Part shown: positions 1 through 9,246 of the stretch, piece by piece
How positions within the stretch are numbered: position 1 is the first letter of the stretch
Layout: every line of letters begins with the position of its first letter
Assembly: GCA_913776195.1 (NCBI GenBank)
Contig: CAJYMH010000027.1
Location: 16,093 to 80,092, forward strand
DNA: 64,000 nt
DNA from: an uncultured Caulobacter sp.
Lineage (GTDB): Bacteria > Pseudomonadota > Alphaproteobacteria > Caulobacterales > Caulobacteraceae
Direction: 5' to 3'
Notes under the pieces: model-generated
Seen by the model: the letters and a program-made list of their open reading frames with translations, nothing else
Told to the model about the DNA's origin: nothing
Databases searched by the model: none
Made by a program: the position numbers and the translations under genes

Positions 1-39
1 GCCTTGCGTGTAGCCTTCAGCGTCAAGACGAGATGAGCC

Positions 40-2361
40 GTGCCAAGAACTCTCAAGGACAGCCCTGACAGAAACGCCAGCGCGGCGCGGCTGGTCCAAT
101 TGGCGGAGACCCTGGCCGGTGTCGGTCATTGGCGCCTGGATCTGCGCACCAACAAGGTCGAGTGGTCAGACCAGGTCTATCGCATCCACGGCGTCGACCC
201 CGACAGCTTCGATCCCAATATCGACGCGGCCATCGACGCCTATCACCCCGACGACCGCGCCCAGGTCGTCGCGATGTTGGAGCGTGCGCGGACGACAGAC
301 GAACCCTATGCCGCGACCTTGCGCCTTCGCCGACTGTCGGACGGCGAGGAGCGCATCGTCTCCATACGCTCGGCTGTGGAGACAGACCCGGCGGACGGCA
401 AGACGGTGGCGGTGTTCGGCGTCTTCCAAGACATCACCGAGCAGCAATCTGCTCTAGAGAGGGCTGAGACCAATGAGCGGCGCTATCGGCTGCTGTCCGA
501 TAACGCCACCGACGTCATCGCCATTTACCGGCCGGATTCAATCTTCACCTACCTGTCGCCTTCAGCCTATTCGCTGCTGGGCTATCGGCCGGAGGAGATG
601 ATCGGCCGCTCGACCTACACCATCATCGATCCGCTCGATCAGACCCGGGTGTCCCGCGAATTCGCCGCCTATATCCAGGCGGGCCCGAACGCGCCGCCTA
701 CGCGGATCGAGTATCGCGGCGTCCACAAGGACGGGCGCCGCATTTGGGTGGAGGCTCATCCCCGCACCCTGTTTGACCAGAACGGCCAACTCATCGAACT
801 GCACGACGTGGTCCGCGATATCAGCCAGCGCAAGGAGGCGGAGGCCAAGCTGGAGGAGAGCGAGCGCCGCTACCGGCTGATCGCCGAGAACGCCACGGAC
901 CTGATCGTCCGCATGGGCCCGGACGGCACTATTCTCTACTGCTCTCCCGCCTGCCGGCAGCTGGGCTTCGAGCCACACGAACTCACCGGCCGCAACCTGC
1001 TGGACGGGGTGCACGCGGACGAGCGTGAGAAGGCGCGCACCAATCTCCAGGCGTTGTTCGCCGGAGAACCCGTGGACATCGACGCCGCCCGCCAGCACCG
1101 GGTGCGCACGAAGGATGGCCGCTGGGTCTGGCTGGAGGGCGCCCCGTCGATCGTCCGTGACGAGCATGGCAAGCCCGTCGAGGTGGTCAACGTCCTGCGC
1201 GACGTCACCGCTCGCATCCAGATGGAGAGCGATCTGCGCCATGCCAAGGTGCAGGCGGACGCCGCAGCGGCGGCCAAGGCGGACTTCCTGGCCACCATGA
1301 GCCATGAGATCCGCACGCCCCTGACCAGCGTGATCGGCTTTTCGCGCCTGCTGAACGAGATGGAAGGGCTGACTGAATCCGCCCGCCACTTCGCCGGCCG
1401 CATAAGCCGCGCCAGCCAGAGCCTGCTGGCCCTGATCAACGACATTTTGGACTATTCAAAGCTCGAAGCCGGCCAAGTGGCGATCCATCGTCAGCCGACC
1501 CAGACCCGCACCTTCCTGTCCGACATCCATGACATGTTCGCCTCACAGGCGGCGGCCCGGGGGCTGGAGTTGAGCCTCACCGTGGATCAGGCCGCCCCGG
1601 CGGAGATCAACATCGACCCCGATCGTCTGCGTCAGGTCCTGGTCAACCTGATCGGCAACGCGGTGAAGTTCACCGAGACCGGGCGCGTCGATATCGACGC
1701 CGATTGGGAGCCGCAGAGCCAGGCGGTGATCGTGTCGGTGCGCGACACCGGCGCCGGCATTCCCGAGGACAAGCTGGTCAACCTGTTCAAGCGCTTCTCG
1801 CAGGTGGACGGCACATCGACCCGCAAGCATGGGGGGACGGGTCTGGGTCTGGCGATCTGCAAAGGCCTCGTAGAAGCCATGGGCGGAAAGATCGGAGTCG
1901 ACAGCGTGGAGAACGAAGGCTCCCGCTTCTGGTTTGTTCTGCCCGCCGGCTTAGGACTGACCGACGATTTCACGCCGTCGGATATCCGCTTCGACGCCGA
2001 CGCCCGCATCCTGGTGGTGGACGACCACGAGCCGAACCGCGCGCTAGTCCGCACCCTTCTCGTACCGTACGGCGTCGCCGTGGACGAGGCGGTGGATGGC
2101 GAGATGGCCACGGCCATGGCGATGAGCACGCCTTACGCCGCGATCATCATGGACATGCACATGCCGACCATGAACGGCCAGAAGGCGGCACAGGCGATCA
2201 AGAAGGAAGGCGAAAGCCGCGACGCGCCGATCCTGGCCTTTTCCGGCGACCGGCGAGTGACGGCGACGGCGGAATCTGGCTTCGACGGACGCCTGGATAA
2301 ACCGATTTCAGGCGCGGCGCTGCTGACGGCCCTGCGCGACGCCCTGTCCAATCGCGACTGA
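40..2361 (+). CDS. Hybrid sensor histidine kinase (three PAS domains, HisKA, HATPase_c, C-terminal receiver)
   Basis: 773 aa; repeated PAS/PAC segments (RYRLLSDNATDVIAIY, RYRLIAENATDLIVRM), H-box MSHEIRTPL, N/G boxes (NLIGNAVKFTETG, DTGAGIP, GGTGLGLAI), REC domain ILVVDDHEPNR. GTG start. Confidence 0.93.
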   Translation: MPRTLKDSPDRNASAARLVQLAETLAGVGHWRLDLRTNKVEWSDQVYRIHGVDPDSFDPNIDAAIDAYHPDDRAQVVAMLERARTTDEPYAATLRLRRLSDGEERIVSIRSAVETDPADGKTVAVFGVFQDITEQQSALERAETNERRYRLLSDNATDVIAIYRPDSIFTYLSPSAYSLLGYRPEEMIGRSTYTIIDPLDQTRVSREFAAYIQAGPNAPPTRIEYRGVHKDGRRIWVEAHPRTLFDQNGQLIELHDVVRDISQRKEAEAKLEESERRYRLIAENATDLIVRMGPDGTILYCSPACRQLGFEPHELTGRNLLDGVHADEREKARTNLQALFAGEPVDIDAARQHRVRTKDGRWVWLEGAPSIVRDEHGKPVEVVNVLRDVTARIQMESDLRHAKVQADAAAAAKADFLATMSHEIRTPLTSVIGFSRLLNEMEGLTESARHFAGRISRASQSLLALINDILDYSKLEAGQVAIHRQPTQTRTFLSDIHDMFASQAAARGLELSLTVDQAAPAEINIDPDRLRQVLVNLIGNAVKFTETGRVDIDADWEPQSQAVIVSVRDTGAGIPEDKLVNLFKRFSQVDGTSTRKHGGTGLGLAICKGLVEAMGGKIGVDSVENEGSRFWFVLPAGLGLTDDFTPSDIRFDADARILVVDDHEPNRALVRTLLVPYGVAVDEAVDGEMATAMAMSTPYAAIIMDMHMPTMNGQKAAQAIKKEGESRDAPILAFSGDRRVTATAESGFDGRLDKPISGAALLTALRDALSNRD

Positions 2362-2654
2362 TGAAAAAGAATGGGCGGCGCAGGACAGCGCCGCCCCAAG
2401 TCACGCAGAGGAGATTCTGAAGCCGCTCGTTTTGGGGACGAGATGTTCCAGAAAGAACCCCGCCGATGCGGACTGAAAGGATCAGCCAGCTTCGTCAGGA
2501 TGACGGCGGCGCGTTCGCGCCTGTCCGGTGATCACCTGCCCGGTCGGAAGACGGCGCCGCGAGATCGCGCGGGCGTCCGGCCGTTCATGTGAAGAAATTC
2601 AACGCCTCCTCCGCCGACGCTCTTGGGGTCGGTCGAAGGAAGGTTGAACCCGGC

Positions 2655-2709
2655 ATGACAACGCTGTCAAGCGAAACGGAAGGCGTTGTCATAGGTAGAA
2701 CATCTACCT
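2655..2709. repeat. Nested inverted repeats in intergenic DNA (ATGACAACGC/GCGTTGTCAT and AGGTAGA-aca-TCTACCT)
   Basis: 10-bp perfect arms at 2655-2664 and 2683-2692, followed directly by 7-bp arms at 2693-2699 and 2703-2709. Confidence 0.6.
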
Positions 2710-2726
2710 GGGCGAGCTTTAGACGA

Positions 2727-3233
2727 TCAGTGGGCCTTGCCGCCCCGAACCAGGCGCGCTGCGGCGGCGTGGAAGCGGGCGTCCGCCTCTCCCGCCTCGG
2801 CCATGGTCTCGAAGCGGACAACCGAGGCCTTCAGCGCCACTTGCGTCTCGGCGTCGCGGGCATAGCCGGCGGCGGTCTGGCGGGAGCTCTCCGCGCGCTG
2901 GGCGGCGTTGCGGGACCTTTGGTCATGCCACTGCGCCAAGGCCTCGGCTGTCAGCGTCTCGTCGAAGGGCGTGTCGGTGGCGTGAGGCACACGGCCGAAG
3001 CCGATGGCCACCCAGCCATGGATGAAGCCAAAGCCCTCTTCGGACAGCAGATAGGTGATCTGCCGCTCCTCCGTCTGGCCGGTGTAGTCCTCGGTGGCGG
3101 GATCGAACTCCCGCAGCACAACGATGTCGCCGAGCTGGAAGCCGCGATCGTTGCGGCGCATCTCGAACGTCTTGGTTCCGGCCCGGATGGCGGCGAAATA
3201 GTCCGGCCAGCACTTCAGTTCGTGACGGGTCAT
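2727..3233 (-). CDS. DUF3850 (ASCH/PUA-like) domain protein
   Basis: N-terminus MTRHELKCWPDYFAAIRAGTKTFEMRRNDRGFQLGDIVVLREFDP resembles DUF3850. Confidence 0.8.
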   Translation of the reverse strand: MTRHELKCWPDYFAAIRAGTKTFEMRRNDRGFQLGDIVVLREFDPATEDYTGQTEERQITYLLSEEGFGFIHGWVAIGFGRVPHATDTPFDETLTAEALAQWHDQRSRNAAQRAESSRQTAAGYARDAETQVALKASVVRFETMAEAGEADARFHAAAARLVRGGKAH

Positions 3234-3298
3234 GGCGAGGCTCCCTAAAGCGGGCTTGCTATCCCCATTCCCCCCTGCCCGTCACCCCGGCGGACATA

Positions 3299-3334
3299 AA
3301 AAATCCGCCGAAGCGCTTGGCTCCGGCGGATCAT
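3299..3334 (-). terminator. Rho-independent terminator downstream of pstS
   Basis: Minus strand ATCCGCCG..CGGCGGATTTTTT, just after the pstS stop. Confidence 0.75.
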
Positions 3335-3356
3335 TTCATCACTCAGGCGGGGCGGC

Positions 3357-4409
3357 TCAGGCCGCCGGAGCCTGGGTCTTCAGTTGCTCCAGGACCAGGG
3401 TCTTCACCTCGGCAGGCAGCGGCACATAGGCCAGGTTGGAGGCGGCGGCGTCGCCCTTGGCGTAGGCCCACTCGAAGAACTTCAGGACCTGGGCCTTCTT
3501 GGCGGCGTCGGTCGGCTGCTTCTGGACAAGAATGAAGGTCGCGCCGGCGATCGGCCAGGCGCCCGCACCGTCCTGGTCGATCAGGATCGGCGCGGCATTC
3601 CAGTCAGCGCCGGCGGCGGCGGCGGCGAAGCTTTCAGCGCTCGGATTCAGGAAGGTCGATCCGTCCTTGGACTGAAGCTGGGCGTGAGCCAGGTTGTTCT
3701 GCTTGGCGAAAGCGTATTCCACGTAGCCGATGGAACCGGGCGTCTGGCGCACGAAGGCGGAGACGCCGTCGTTGCCCTTGCCGCCCTGGCCGGTCGGCCA
3801 CGACACGGCGTCGCTGGCGCCGACCTTGTCCTTCCAGGCGGGGCTCTTAGCCGACAGGTAGGTCGTGAACAGGAAGGTCGTGCCGGAACCGTCGGCGCGG
3901 TGCACCACGGTGATCGGCAGGTTGGGGATGTTCACACCGGCGTTAAGGGCGGCGATCTTCGGGTCCGACCACTTGGTGACGGTCCCAGCGTAGATGTCGG
4001 CCAGCAGCGCGCCGCTCAGCTTCAGCTGCCCGGCGGCGACGCCCGGCAGATTCACGATCGGCACGATGCCGCCGATGACGGTGGGGAACTGGAACAGGCC
4101 GGCGGCGTCCAGGTCAGCCTGGCTCAGCGGCTTGTCGGTGGCGCCGAAATCGACGGTCTTGGCCTTGATCTGCTTGATGCCGCCGCCCGAGCCAATGGCC
4201 TGGTAGTTGATAGCGACGCCGGTCTCGGCGCGATGCTCTTCCGCCCACTTGGCGTAGAGGGGAGCCGGGAACGTGGCGCCCGCGCCCGACAGGCCCCCGC
4301 CCGAGGCCATAGCCGCCGGCGACTTGGCGACGTCGGACTTGCCGCAGGCGGCCAGGGCCGCGGCGCCGGCAAACACGGCGAGGGTGAGAAGAATCGACTT
4401 GGCGCGCAT
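3357..4409 (-). CDS. pstS: Phosphate ABC transporter substrate-binding protein PstS
   Basis: Lipoprotein signal (LAACGKS), GAGATFPAPLYAKW, GSGGGIKQI, DFGATDKPL, RADGSGTTFLFTTYLS motifs. Confidence 0.95.
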   Translation of the reverse strand: MRAKSILLTLAVFAGAAALAACGKSDVAKSPAAMASGGGLSGAGATFPAPLYAKWAEEHRAETGVAINYQAIGSGGGIKQIKAKTVDFGATDKPLSQADLDAAGLFQFPTVIGGIVPIVNLPGVAAGQLKLSGALLADIYAGTVTKWSDPKIAALNAGVNIPNLPITVVHRADGSGTTFLFTTYLSAKSPAWKDKVGASDAVSWPTGQGGKGNDGVSAFVRQTPGSIGYVEYAFAKQNNLAHAQLQSKDGSTFLNPSAESFAAAAAGADWNAAPILIDQDGAGAWPIAGATFILVQKQPTDAAKKAQVLKFFEWAYAKGDAAASNLAYVPLPAEVKTLVLEQLKTQAPAA

Positions 4410-4510
4410 TGGCGGAAACCTCGTGTGAAGCGGTCTGGGATCGCAGGGCCAGCGGCCCGGACGCTAATGTCTAGCGCCTCAAACCAACCCGCCTAGCGAC
4501 GTCCCTAGAG

Positions 4511-4535
4511 CAGTTTCACGACAGTTTCGTGACAG
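4511..4535 (-). promoter_or_regulatory. Candidate Pho box (PhoB site) upstream of pstS
   Basis: Minus strand CTGTCACGAAA-CTGTCGTGAAA-CTG: 11-bp direct repeats with CTGTC cores, about 100 bp upstream of the pstS ATG. Confidence 0.75.
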
Positions 4536-4578
4536 TTGTCACAAACCACGGCGAGCCTCCTGCGGCCCGCCGTCGCGC

Positions 4579-6732
4579 CTACGGACGAGGGCCCTTCTTG
4601 AACGGCTTCTTGAAGCCGTCAGGCTTGGCCTTGAAGCCGGTCTTGGGGTTGAAGCTCGTCTGCGGGCGCTCATCCTTGCGGAAGTCGCTCTTGGCCTTGA
4701 AGTCGGTTTTCTTCTTGAAGCCGTCCTTCTTGAAACCATCCTCACGGGGCTTGAACTCGCCACGAGGCTTGTCCTCGCGCGGCTTGAAATCCCGACGCGG
4801 CTTTTCGTCCTGCGGATTGTAATCGCCGCGCGGCTTGAAATCGCGCTTCGGCTTAAAGTCCGACGCGCCGCCTTCGTTGCGGTCGCGATAGGGCTTGCGG
4901 GGACCGTCGCGCGGGCCGTCGAAGTTCGGCTTGTCGCCACGCGGCCGCTCGAACGGGCGCTCTGAGCGCTCACCCCGTTCCGGACGCGGGCCGTCGAAGC
5001 GCGCACGATCCGAACGTTCGGGGCGCGGGCCATCGAACTTCGGACGGTCGCGACGTTCCGGACGGGGGCCGTCGAACTTGCGCTCGGGGCGCGGACCACG
5101 CGGGCCTTCGCCGCGGGCGGCTGGCGGAGTGCTCGGCTCGATGCGGATGTCGTCTTCCGAGGTCGCGGCCACGGCGGCCGAGAACTTGGGTTCGGACTCC
5201 TTCAGGATTTCGAACTTCGTCTCGCGATCAAAGATGCGGATGGAGCCGATGTCCTTCTTCAGGACGTGGCCCAGACGGCAGATCAGCGGGATAAGCCACT
5301 TGGGGTCGGCGTTCTTGGCGCGGCCGACATTGACGCGGAACCAGACCACATCCTCGGGAGCCGGGCGTTCACGCGGCTCACCACGGTCGGCGCGCTCGCT
5401 GCGGCGGATTTCCTGGTTGGGGCCATCCTCCAGCATGTCTTCCGGCTCCGGCAAGCGCGAGCGGTAGACACGGGCCAGAGCGGCGGCGACCTCTTCCGGC
5501 GTACGGTTTTCCAGGATGGTCCGGCCCATGGCCAGATCGTCCTCGGTCGGAGCCTCGCTCAGCAGCGGATCGCTGAGCATTCGCGTCCGGTCCTGGGCGC
5601 GGATGGCGTCGGCGGTGGGCGGGCTTTCCCAAACGCCTTCGACGGCGGCGGCGTCCAGCAGCATCTCCGCCTTGCGGCGACGAGTATAGGGCGCGATCAG
5701 GACCGACACGCCCTTCTTGCCGGCGCGGCCGGTACGGCCCGAACGGTGCAGCAGGGTGGCGCGGTTCACCGGAAGATCAGCGTGAACCACCAGGCCCAGG
5801 TCCGGCAGGTCGAGGCCACGGGCCGCCACGTCTGTGGCGACGCAGACGCGGGCGTGGCCGTCACGCAGGGCCTGCAGCGCGTCGGCGCGTTCCTTCTGGG
5901 TAAGTTCGCCCGACAGGCCGACGACCGAGAAGCCGCGCTCACGCAGGCGGGCGTGCATATGGCGAACGCCGTCACGGGTGTTGCAGAACACCAGGGCGCC
6001 CTGCGCCTCGAAGAAGCGTAGGACGTTGACAACCGCGTGCTCGACCTCGTTGGGGGCGCACCTGACCGCCCGGTACTCGATGTCCCCGTGCGGCACATCC
6101 TTGTTGGTCGTGTCGATGCGCAGGGCGTCGCGCTGGTAGGTGCGGGCCAGATTGGCGATCTCGCGCGCGATGGTGGCCGAGAACAGCAGGGTGCGGCGTT
6201 CGGCCGGCGCAGCGTCGAGGATGAAGGTCAGGTCTTCGCGGAAGCCCATGTCCAGCATCTCGTCCGCCTCATCGAGGACGACGACACGCAGCTCCGACAG
6301 GTCCAGGCGATCGCGCTCCACGTGGTCGCGCAGACGGCCGGGCGTGCCGACCACGATGTGGGCGCCGAAGTTCAGGTCGCGCATCTGCTTGCGCAGATCC
6401 ATGCCGCCGACGCAGGAGACGATGCGGGCGCCGGCCTGGGCGTAAAGCCAGGTCAACTCGCGCTCGACCTGAATGGCCAGTTCGCGGGTCGGGGCGATGA
6501 CCAGGGCCAGGGGCGCGCCGGCGGGGCCGAACGTCTCGTCGTCGCCCAGCAGGGTCGGCGCGGCGGCGAGGCCGAAGGCGACCGTCTTGCCCGAGCCGGT
6601 CTGGGCGCTGACCAGCAGGTCGCGGCCCTCGGCGTCGGCTTCCAGCACGGCGGCCTGGATCGGGGTCGGGTTCTCGTAGCCCTGCGCGGCGAGGGCGCGC
6701 GCGAGGGCGGGCTGGGTCGGGGGAAAGCTCAT
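4579..6732 (-). CDS. DEAD-box ATP-dependent RNA helicase with DbpA-like C-terminal domain and long basic repeat tail
   Basis: AQTGSGKT, PTRELA, GTPGR, DEADEMLDMGF, SAT, HRSGRTGRAGKKG; start set at MSFPPTQPALARALAAQGY; tail with FDGPRPER-type repeats. Confidence 0.93.
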   Translation of the reverse strand: MSFPPTQPALARALAAQGYENPTPIQAAVLEADAEGRDLLVSAQTGSGKTVAFGLAAAPTLLGDDETFGPAGAPLALVIAPTRELAIQVERELTWLYAQAGARIVSCVGGMDLRKQMRDLNFGAHIVVGTPGRLRDHVERDRLDLSELRVVVLDEADEMLDMGFREDLTFILDAAPAERRTLLFSATIAREIANLARTYQRDALRIDTTNKDVPHGDIEYRAVRCAPNEVEHAVVNVLRFFEAQGALVFCNTRDGVRHMHARLRERGFSVVGLSGELTQKERADALQALRDGHARVCVATDVAARGLDLPDLGLVVHADLPVNRATLLHRSGRTGRAGKKGVSVLIAPYTRRRKAEMLLDAAAVEGVWESPPTADAIRAQDRTRMLSDPLLSEAPTEDDLAMGRTILENRTPEEVAAALARVYRSRLPEPEDMLEDGPNQEIRRSERADRGEPRERPAPEDVVWFRVNVGRAKNADPKWLIPLICRLGHVLKKDIGSIRIFDRETKFEILKESEPKFSAAVAATSEDDIRIEPSTPPAARGEGPRGPRPERKFDGPRPERRDRPKFDGPRPERSDRARFDGPRPERGERSERPFERPRGDKPNFDGPRDGPRKPYRDRNEGGASDFKPKRDFKPRGDYNPQDEKPRRDFKPREDKPRGEFKPREDGFKKDGFKKKTDFKAKSDFRKDERPQTSFNPKTGFKAKPDGFKKPFKKGPRP

Positions 6733-6877
6733 GGTAGTCCTTGGCCGGGATCGAACGCGCAAGGCGCGCCGCCAGATTGCGACGCTCGAAAACCCGGGCG
6801 AATTCTTTGGATGGCGCGGCTGATAGCAGAAAACGGCGCCCCGCGCCATGGGGTGCGCCGTTGAGTCCTGCCCTGCC

Positions 6878-7072
6878 CTACGCCTCGTCCTGGAAGATCG
6901 CCTCGATGGACTGTCCGAACAGCCGCGCGATCTTGAACGCCAGGGGAAGACTGGGATCGTACTTGCCGGTCTCCAGGGCGTTGACCGTCTGGCGCGACAC
7001 CTCCAGCCGCGCCGCCAGATCCGCCTGGCTCCAGTCCCGCTCGGCCCGAAGGACCTTGAGGCGGTTCTTCAT
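6878..7072 (-). CDS. Small XRE-family HTH regulator
   Basis: MKNRLKVLRAERDWSQADLAARLEVSRQTVNALETGKYDPSLPLAFKIARLFGQSIEAIFQ. Confidence 0.9.
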   Translation of the reverse strand: MKNRLKVLRAERDWSQADLAARLEVSRQTVNALETGKYDPSLPLAFKIARLFGQSIEAIFQDEA

Positions 7073-7467
7073 CGATCCAACACGGCGCCGACGACCTGCG
7101 CTAAACCCAGACACCCGCACCAGACCGGGAAAGCCCACAGAGCGTCAGCCTGGATAGCGCCGGCGTTCTCCAGAAAGCCCAGCACCGTGAAGATCGACAG
7201 GCTGAGGCCCGTGGCGACGATCATGGCCCGGACCAGCTTCATACGCTGGTACTCGTCCTTCATCTCCACTACGAAGGCGCCCATGGTGGCGATGGCTCCG
7301 AAGATGGGAAGAGCCGGCGCGGACGCCACCAGCCACAACACAGGCCCCTCGAGCTCACGCGACCTCAGCAAGGTCAACGAGCCGACCAGGACGACCGCAT
7401 AGACCGTCATGGCGGCCAGAATGCGCACGGTGTAACGCCGCGCAGCCGGATTCCACTCGCAGTTCAT
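7069..7467 (-). CDS. Four-TM membrane protein (XRE operon)
   Basis: Start at MNCEWNPAARRYTVRILAAM; hydrophobic segments; ATGA overlap with the downstream XRE gene. Confidence 0.75.
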   Translation of the reverse strand: MNCEWNPAARRYTVRILAAMTVYAVVLVGSLTLLRSRELEGPVLWLVASAPALPIFGAIATMGAFVVEMKDEYQRMKLVRAMIVATGLSLSIFTVLGFLENAGAIQADALWAFPVWCGCLGLAQVVGAVLDR

Positions 7468-7489
7468 GGTGTTGTCCCTGATTTGAAAG

Positions 7490-7933
7490 TCAGCGGCTGG
7501 CGCGCCGCCACCAGATGGCCCAGCCGGCGATGCCGCCGGCGGCCTGGGCCGCCAAGCACGCCACGATGCCGAGACCGAACAAGGCCCCGTTGTCGGAAAG
7601 AGCCGGCACGGCGAGATCCATGCGAAGAACGCCGTAGAGCGAGAAGATCGCCACAAAGGCCGCGATGCTCATGGCCGCCGAGCCGCCCCAGAACATGCCC
7701 GCCATCCGGGCGCGCTGCGCGGCTTCATCGAGCGTCCGCCACTTGCGCCAGGCCTGCAGGTTGGCTGTCACGATGGAAACCAGGGCCAGGACCAGAAGAA
7801 CCGTGACCGGGATGGGAGACATCTCGACGTCACCAGCCCGCATCGCACCCATCAGGGCGCCGCCCACCAAGGCTGCGATCAAACCCGCCCGTCCGACGGT
7901 CTTCCAAGGCTCCTTCAGCAAACTCATCCGCAT
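7490..7933 (-). CDS. Membrane protein (first gene of XRE operon)
   Basis: MRMSLLKEPWKTVGRAGLIAALVGG..; SD GGGAG 7 nt upstream; several TM segments. Confidence 0.75.
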   Translation of the reverse strand: MRMSLLKEPWKTVGRAGLIAALVGGALMGAMRAGDVEMSPIPVTVLLVLALVSIVTANLQAWRKWRTLDEAAQRARMAGMFWGGSAAMSIAAFVAIFSLYGVLRMDLAVPALSDNGALFGLGIVACLAAQAAGGIAGWAIWWRRASR

Positions 7934-7948
7934 GGCGCGCCTCCCGTT

Positions 7949-7970
7949 GATGACAAGGAAACTTGTCATC
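7949..7970. promoter_or_regulatory. Palindromic operator candidate GATGACAAG-gaaa-CTTGTCATC
   Basis: Perfect 9-bp arms between a -35-like TTGACT (minus strand, 7984-7989) and the SD of the membrane/XRE operon. Confidence 0.65.
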
Positions 7971-8013
7971 ATGGAGCAGGTGGAGTCAAGCACGCTTTAC
8001 ATGAAGCCGTGCG

Positions 8014-8113
8014 TCCTTCGACTGGATGCTGCGCATCCGCTCAGGAGACGAGTTCAGAGCCAACCCATTTGCGTCATGCTGAGCTGCGCGGAGCGCAGAT
8101 CGAAGCATGCAGG
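8014..8113. repeat. Dispersed intergenic inverted repeat, family 2 (TTCGA..CTCAGGA / GTCATGCTGAG..TCGAAGCATGC)
   Basis: Similar arms and core to 12211-12308. Confidence 0.55.
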
Positions 8114-8117
8114 ACAC

Positions 8118-9134
8118 CTACTTCCAGACCTTGAAGTGCTTGGACAGCTTCAGGCCCTGGCGCTGGTAGTGCGAGCCGTCCTCGCCATAGAGCCGGGTCG
8201 GACGGGCGGTCAGCGGCTCATAGACCAGGCGAGCGACGATCTGGCCGTCTTCCAGCAGGAAGGGAGTCTCGTGGCTGCGGACCTCAAGCACGCCCTTGGA
8301 GCCGACAGCGCCCGCCTCCTCCGTGCCGAAGCCCGGATCGAAGAAGCCGGCGTAGTGGACGCGGAACTCGCCCACCGACGGATCGATTGGGGTCATCTCG
8401 GCGGCCTGGAGGACCGGAATCTGGACGTTTTCCTTGGAGGCCAGGATGTAGAACTCGCCCGGATCGAGCAGCAGCTCGCCCCGGCGCGGCTCCAGCGGCT
8501 CCCAGAAGTCTCGGGGGTCATGGCCGTCTTCCTTGTCCAGATCGACGACGCCCGCGTGACGGCGGCCGCGGAAGCCGGCCAGGCCGCTGGTCAGATCGAC
8601 GCCGACGCTGCGGGTCTCCAGCTTCGGCGGCTCCCCTTCCTTCAGACGCAGCTGGTTCAGGCGCGTGCCCGTGCGGACCAGGACAGAAAAGGTCTGGGGA
8701 GCGATCTCGATATAGAGGGGGCCGTCATAGCCGGCGTCCACGTCATCGAAGGTCAGGCCCCGGTCGGTCAGCAGGCGGACGAACACGTCCACCCGGCCGG
8801 TGGAGCTTTTCGGATTGCCCCGGGCCGAGACCCCGGCGGGCAGGCGCAAGCGCTCCTGCACCTCGGCGATATAGACGCAGCCCCGCTCCAGCACCGCGCC
8901 GGCGGCGAGGTCGAGCTCGTGCATCTTCACGTCGTCCAGGCGCTCCATCACCGTACGGCCGCGCGGCAGGAACGAGGCCCGCACCCGCCAGGCGCGAACG
9001 CCCAGCCGCAGGTCGAGGCTGGCGGGCTGGACCTGATCGGAATCAAAGGCGGTGAGCGAGGTGATCGCCTCGCGGGCGATCAGATCCTCGATGGACTGGC
9101 AGGGAAGGATGCCTGCGATAAGGGCGTCGGTCAT
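8118..9134 (-). CDS. dcd: 2'-deoxycytidine 5'-triphosphate deaminase (long alphaproteobacterial form)
   Basis: MTDALIAGILPCQSIEDLI.., GNPKSSTGRVDVFVRLLTD, DFGxxY-type DUTPase/Dcd fold motifs in duplicate. Confidence 0.88.
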   Translation of the reverse strand: MTDALIAGILPCQSIEDLIAREAITSLTAFDSDQVQPASLDLRLGVRAWRVRASFLPRGRTVMERLDDVKMHELDLAAGAVLERGCVYIAEVQERLRLPAGVSARGNPKSSTGRVDVFVRLLTDRGLTFDDVDAGYDGPLYIEIAPQTFSVLVRTGTRLNQLRLKEGEPPKLETRSVGVDLTSGLAGFRGRRHAGVVDLDKEDGHDPRDFWEPLEPRRGELLLDPGEFYILASKENVQIPVLQAAEMTPIDPSVGEFRVHYAGFFDPGFGTEEAGAVGSKGVLEVRSHETPFLLEDGQIVARLVYEPLTARPTRLYGEDGSHYQRQGLKLSKHFKVWK

Positions 9135-9205
9135 TGGACGGCGACACTCGCCGCCCCGCGCCCGGAAGGCAAGGCTTGGTCGGCGACGAGTTTTCCTCAA
9201 TGAGG

Positions 9206-9246
9206 CGAGAGGCGCGTTCGGCTTGACCTCTCGGCGGGCGTAAGCC
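9206..9246 (+). promoter_or_regulatory. H-type pseudoknot candidate in metZ 5' region
   Basis: Stem CGAGAGG (9206-9212)/CCTCTCG (9227-9233); loop GGCTTG (9220-9225) complementary to TAAGCC (9241-9246); SD AAGGAG about 22 nt downstream. Confidence 0.35.

Noticed and set aside
2371-2592. 73-aa ORF after the hybrid kinase
   Set aside because: No SD, no domain, Arg/Gly-rich shadow composition.
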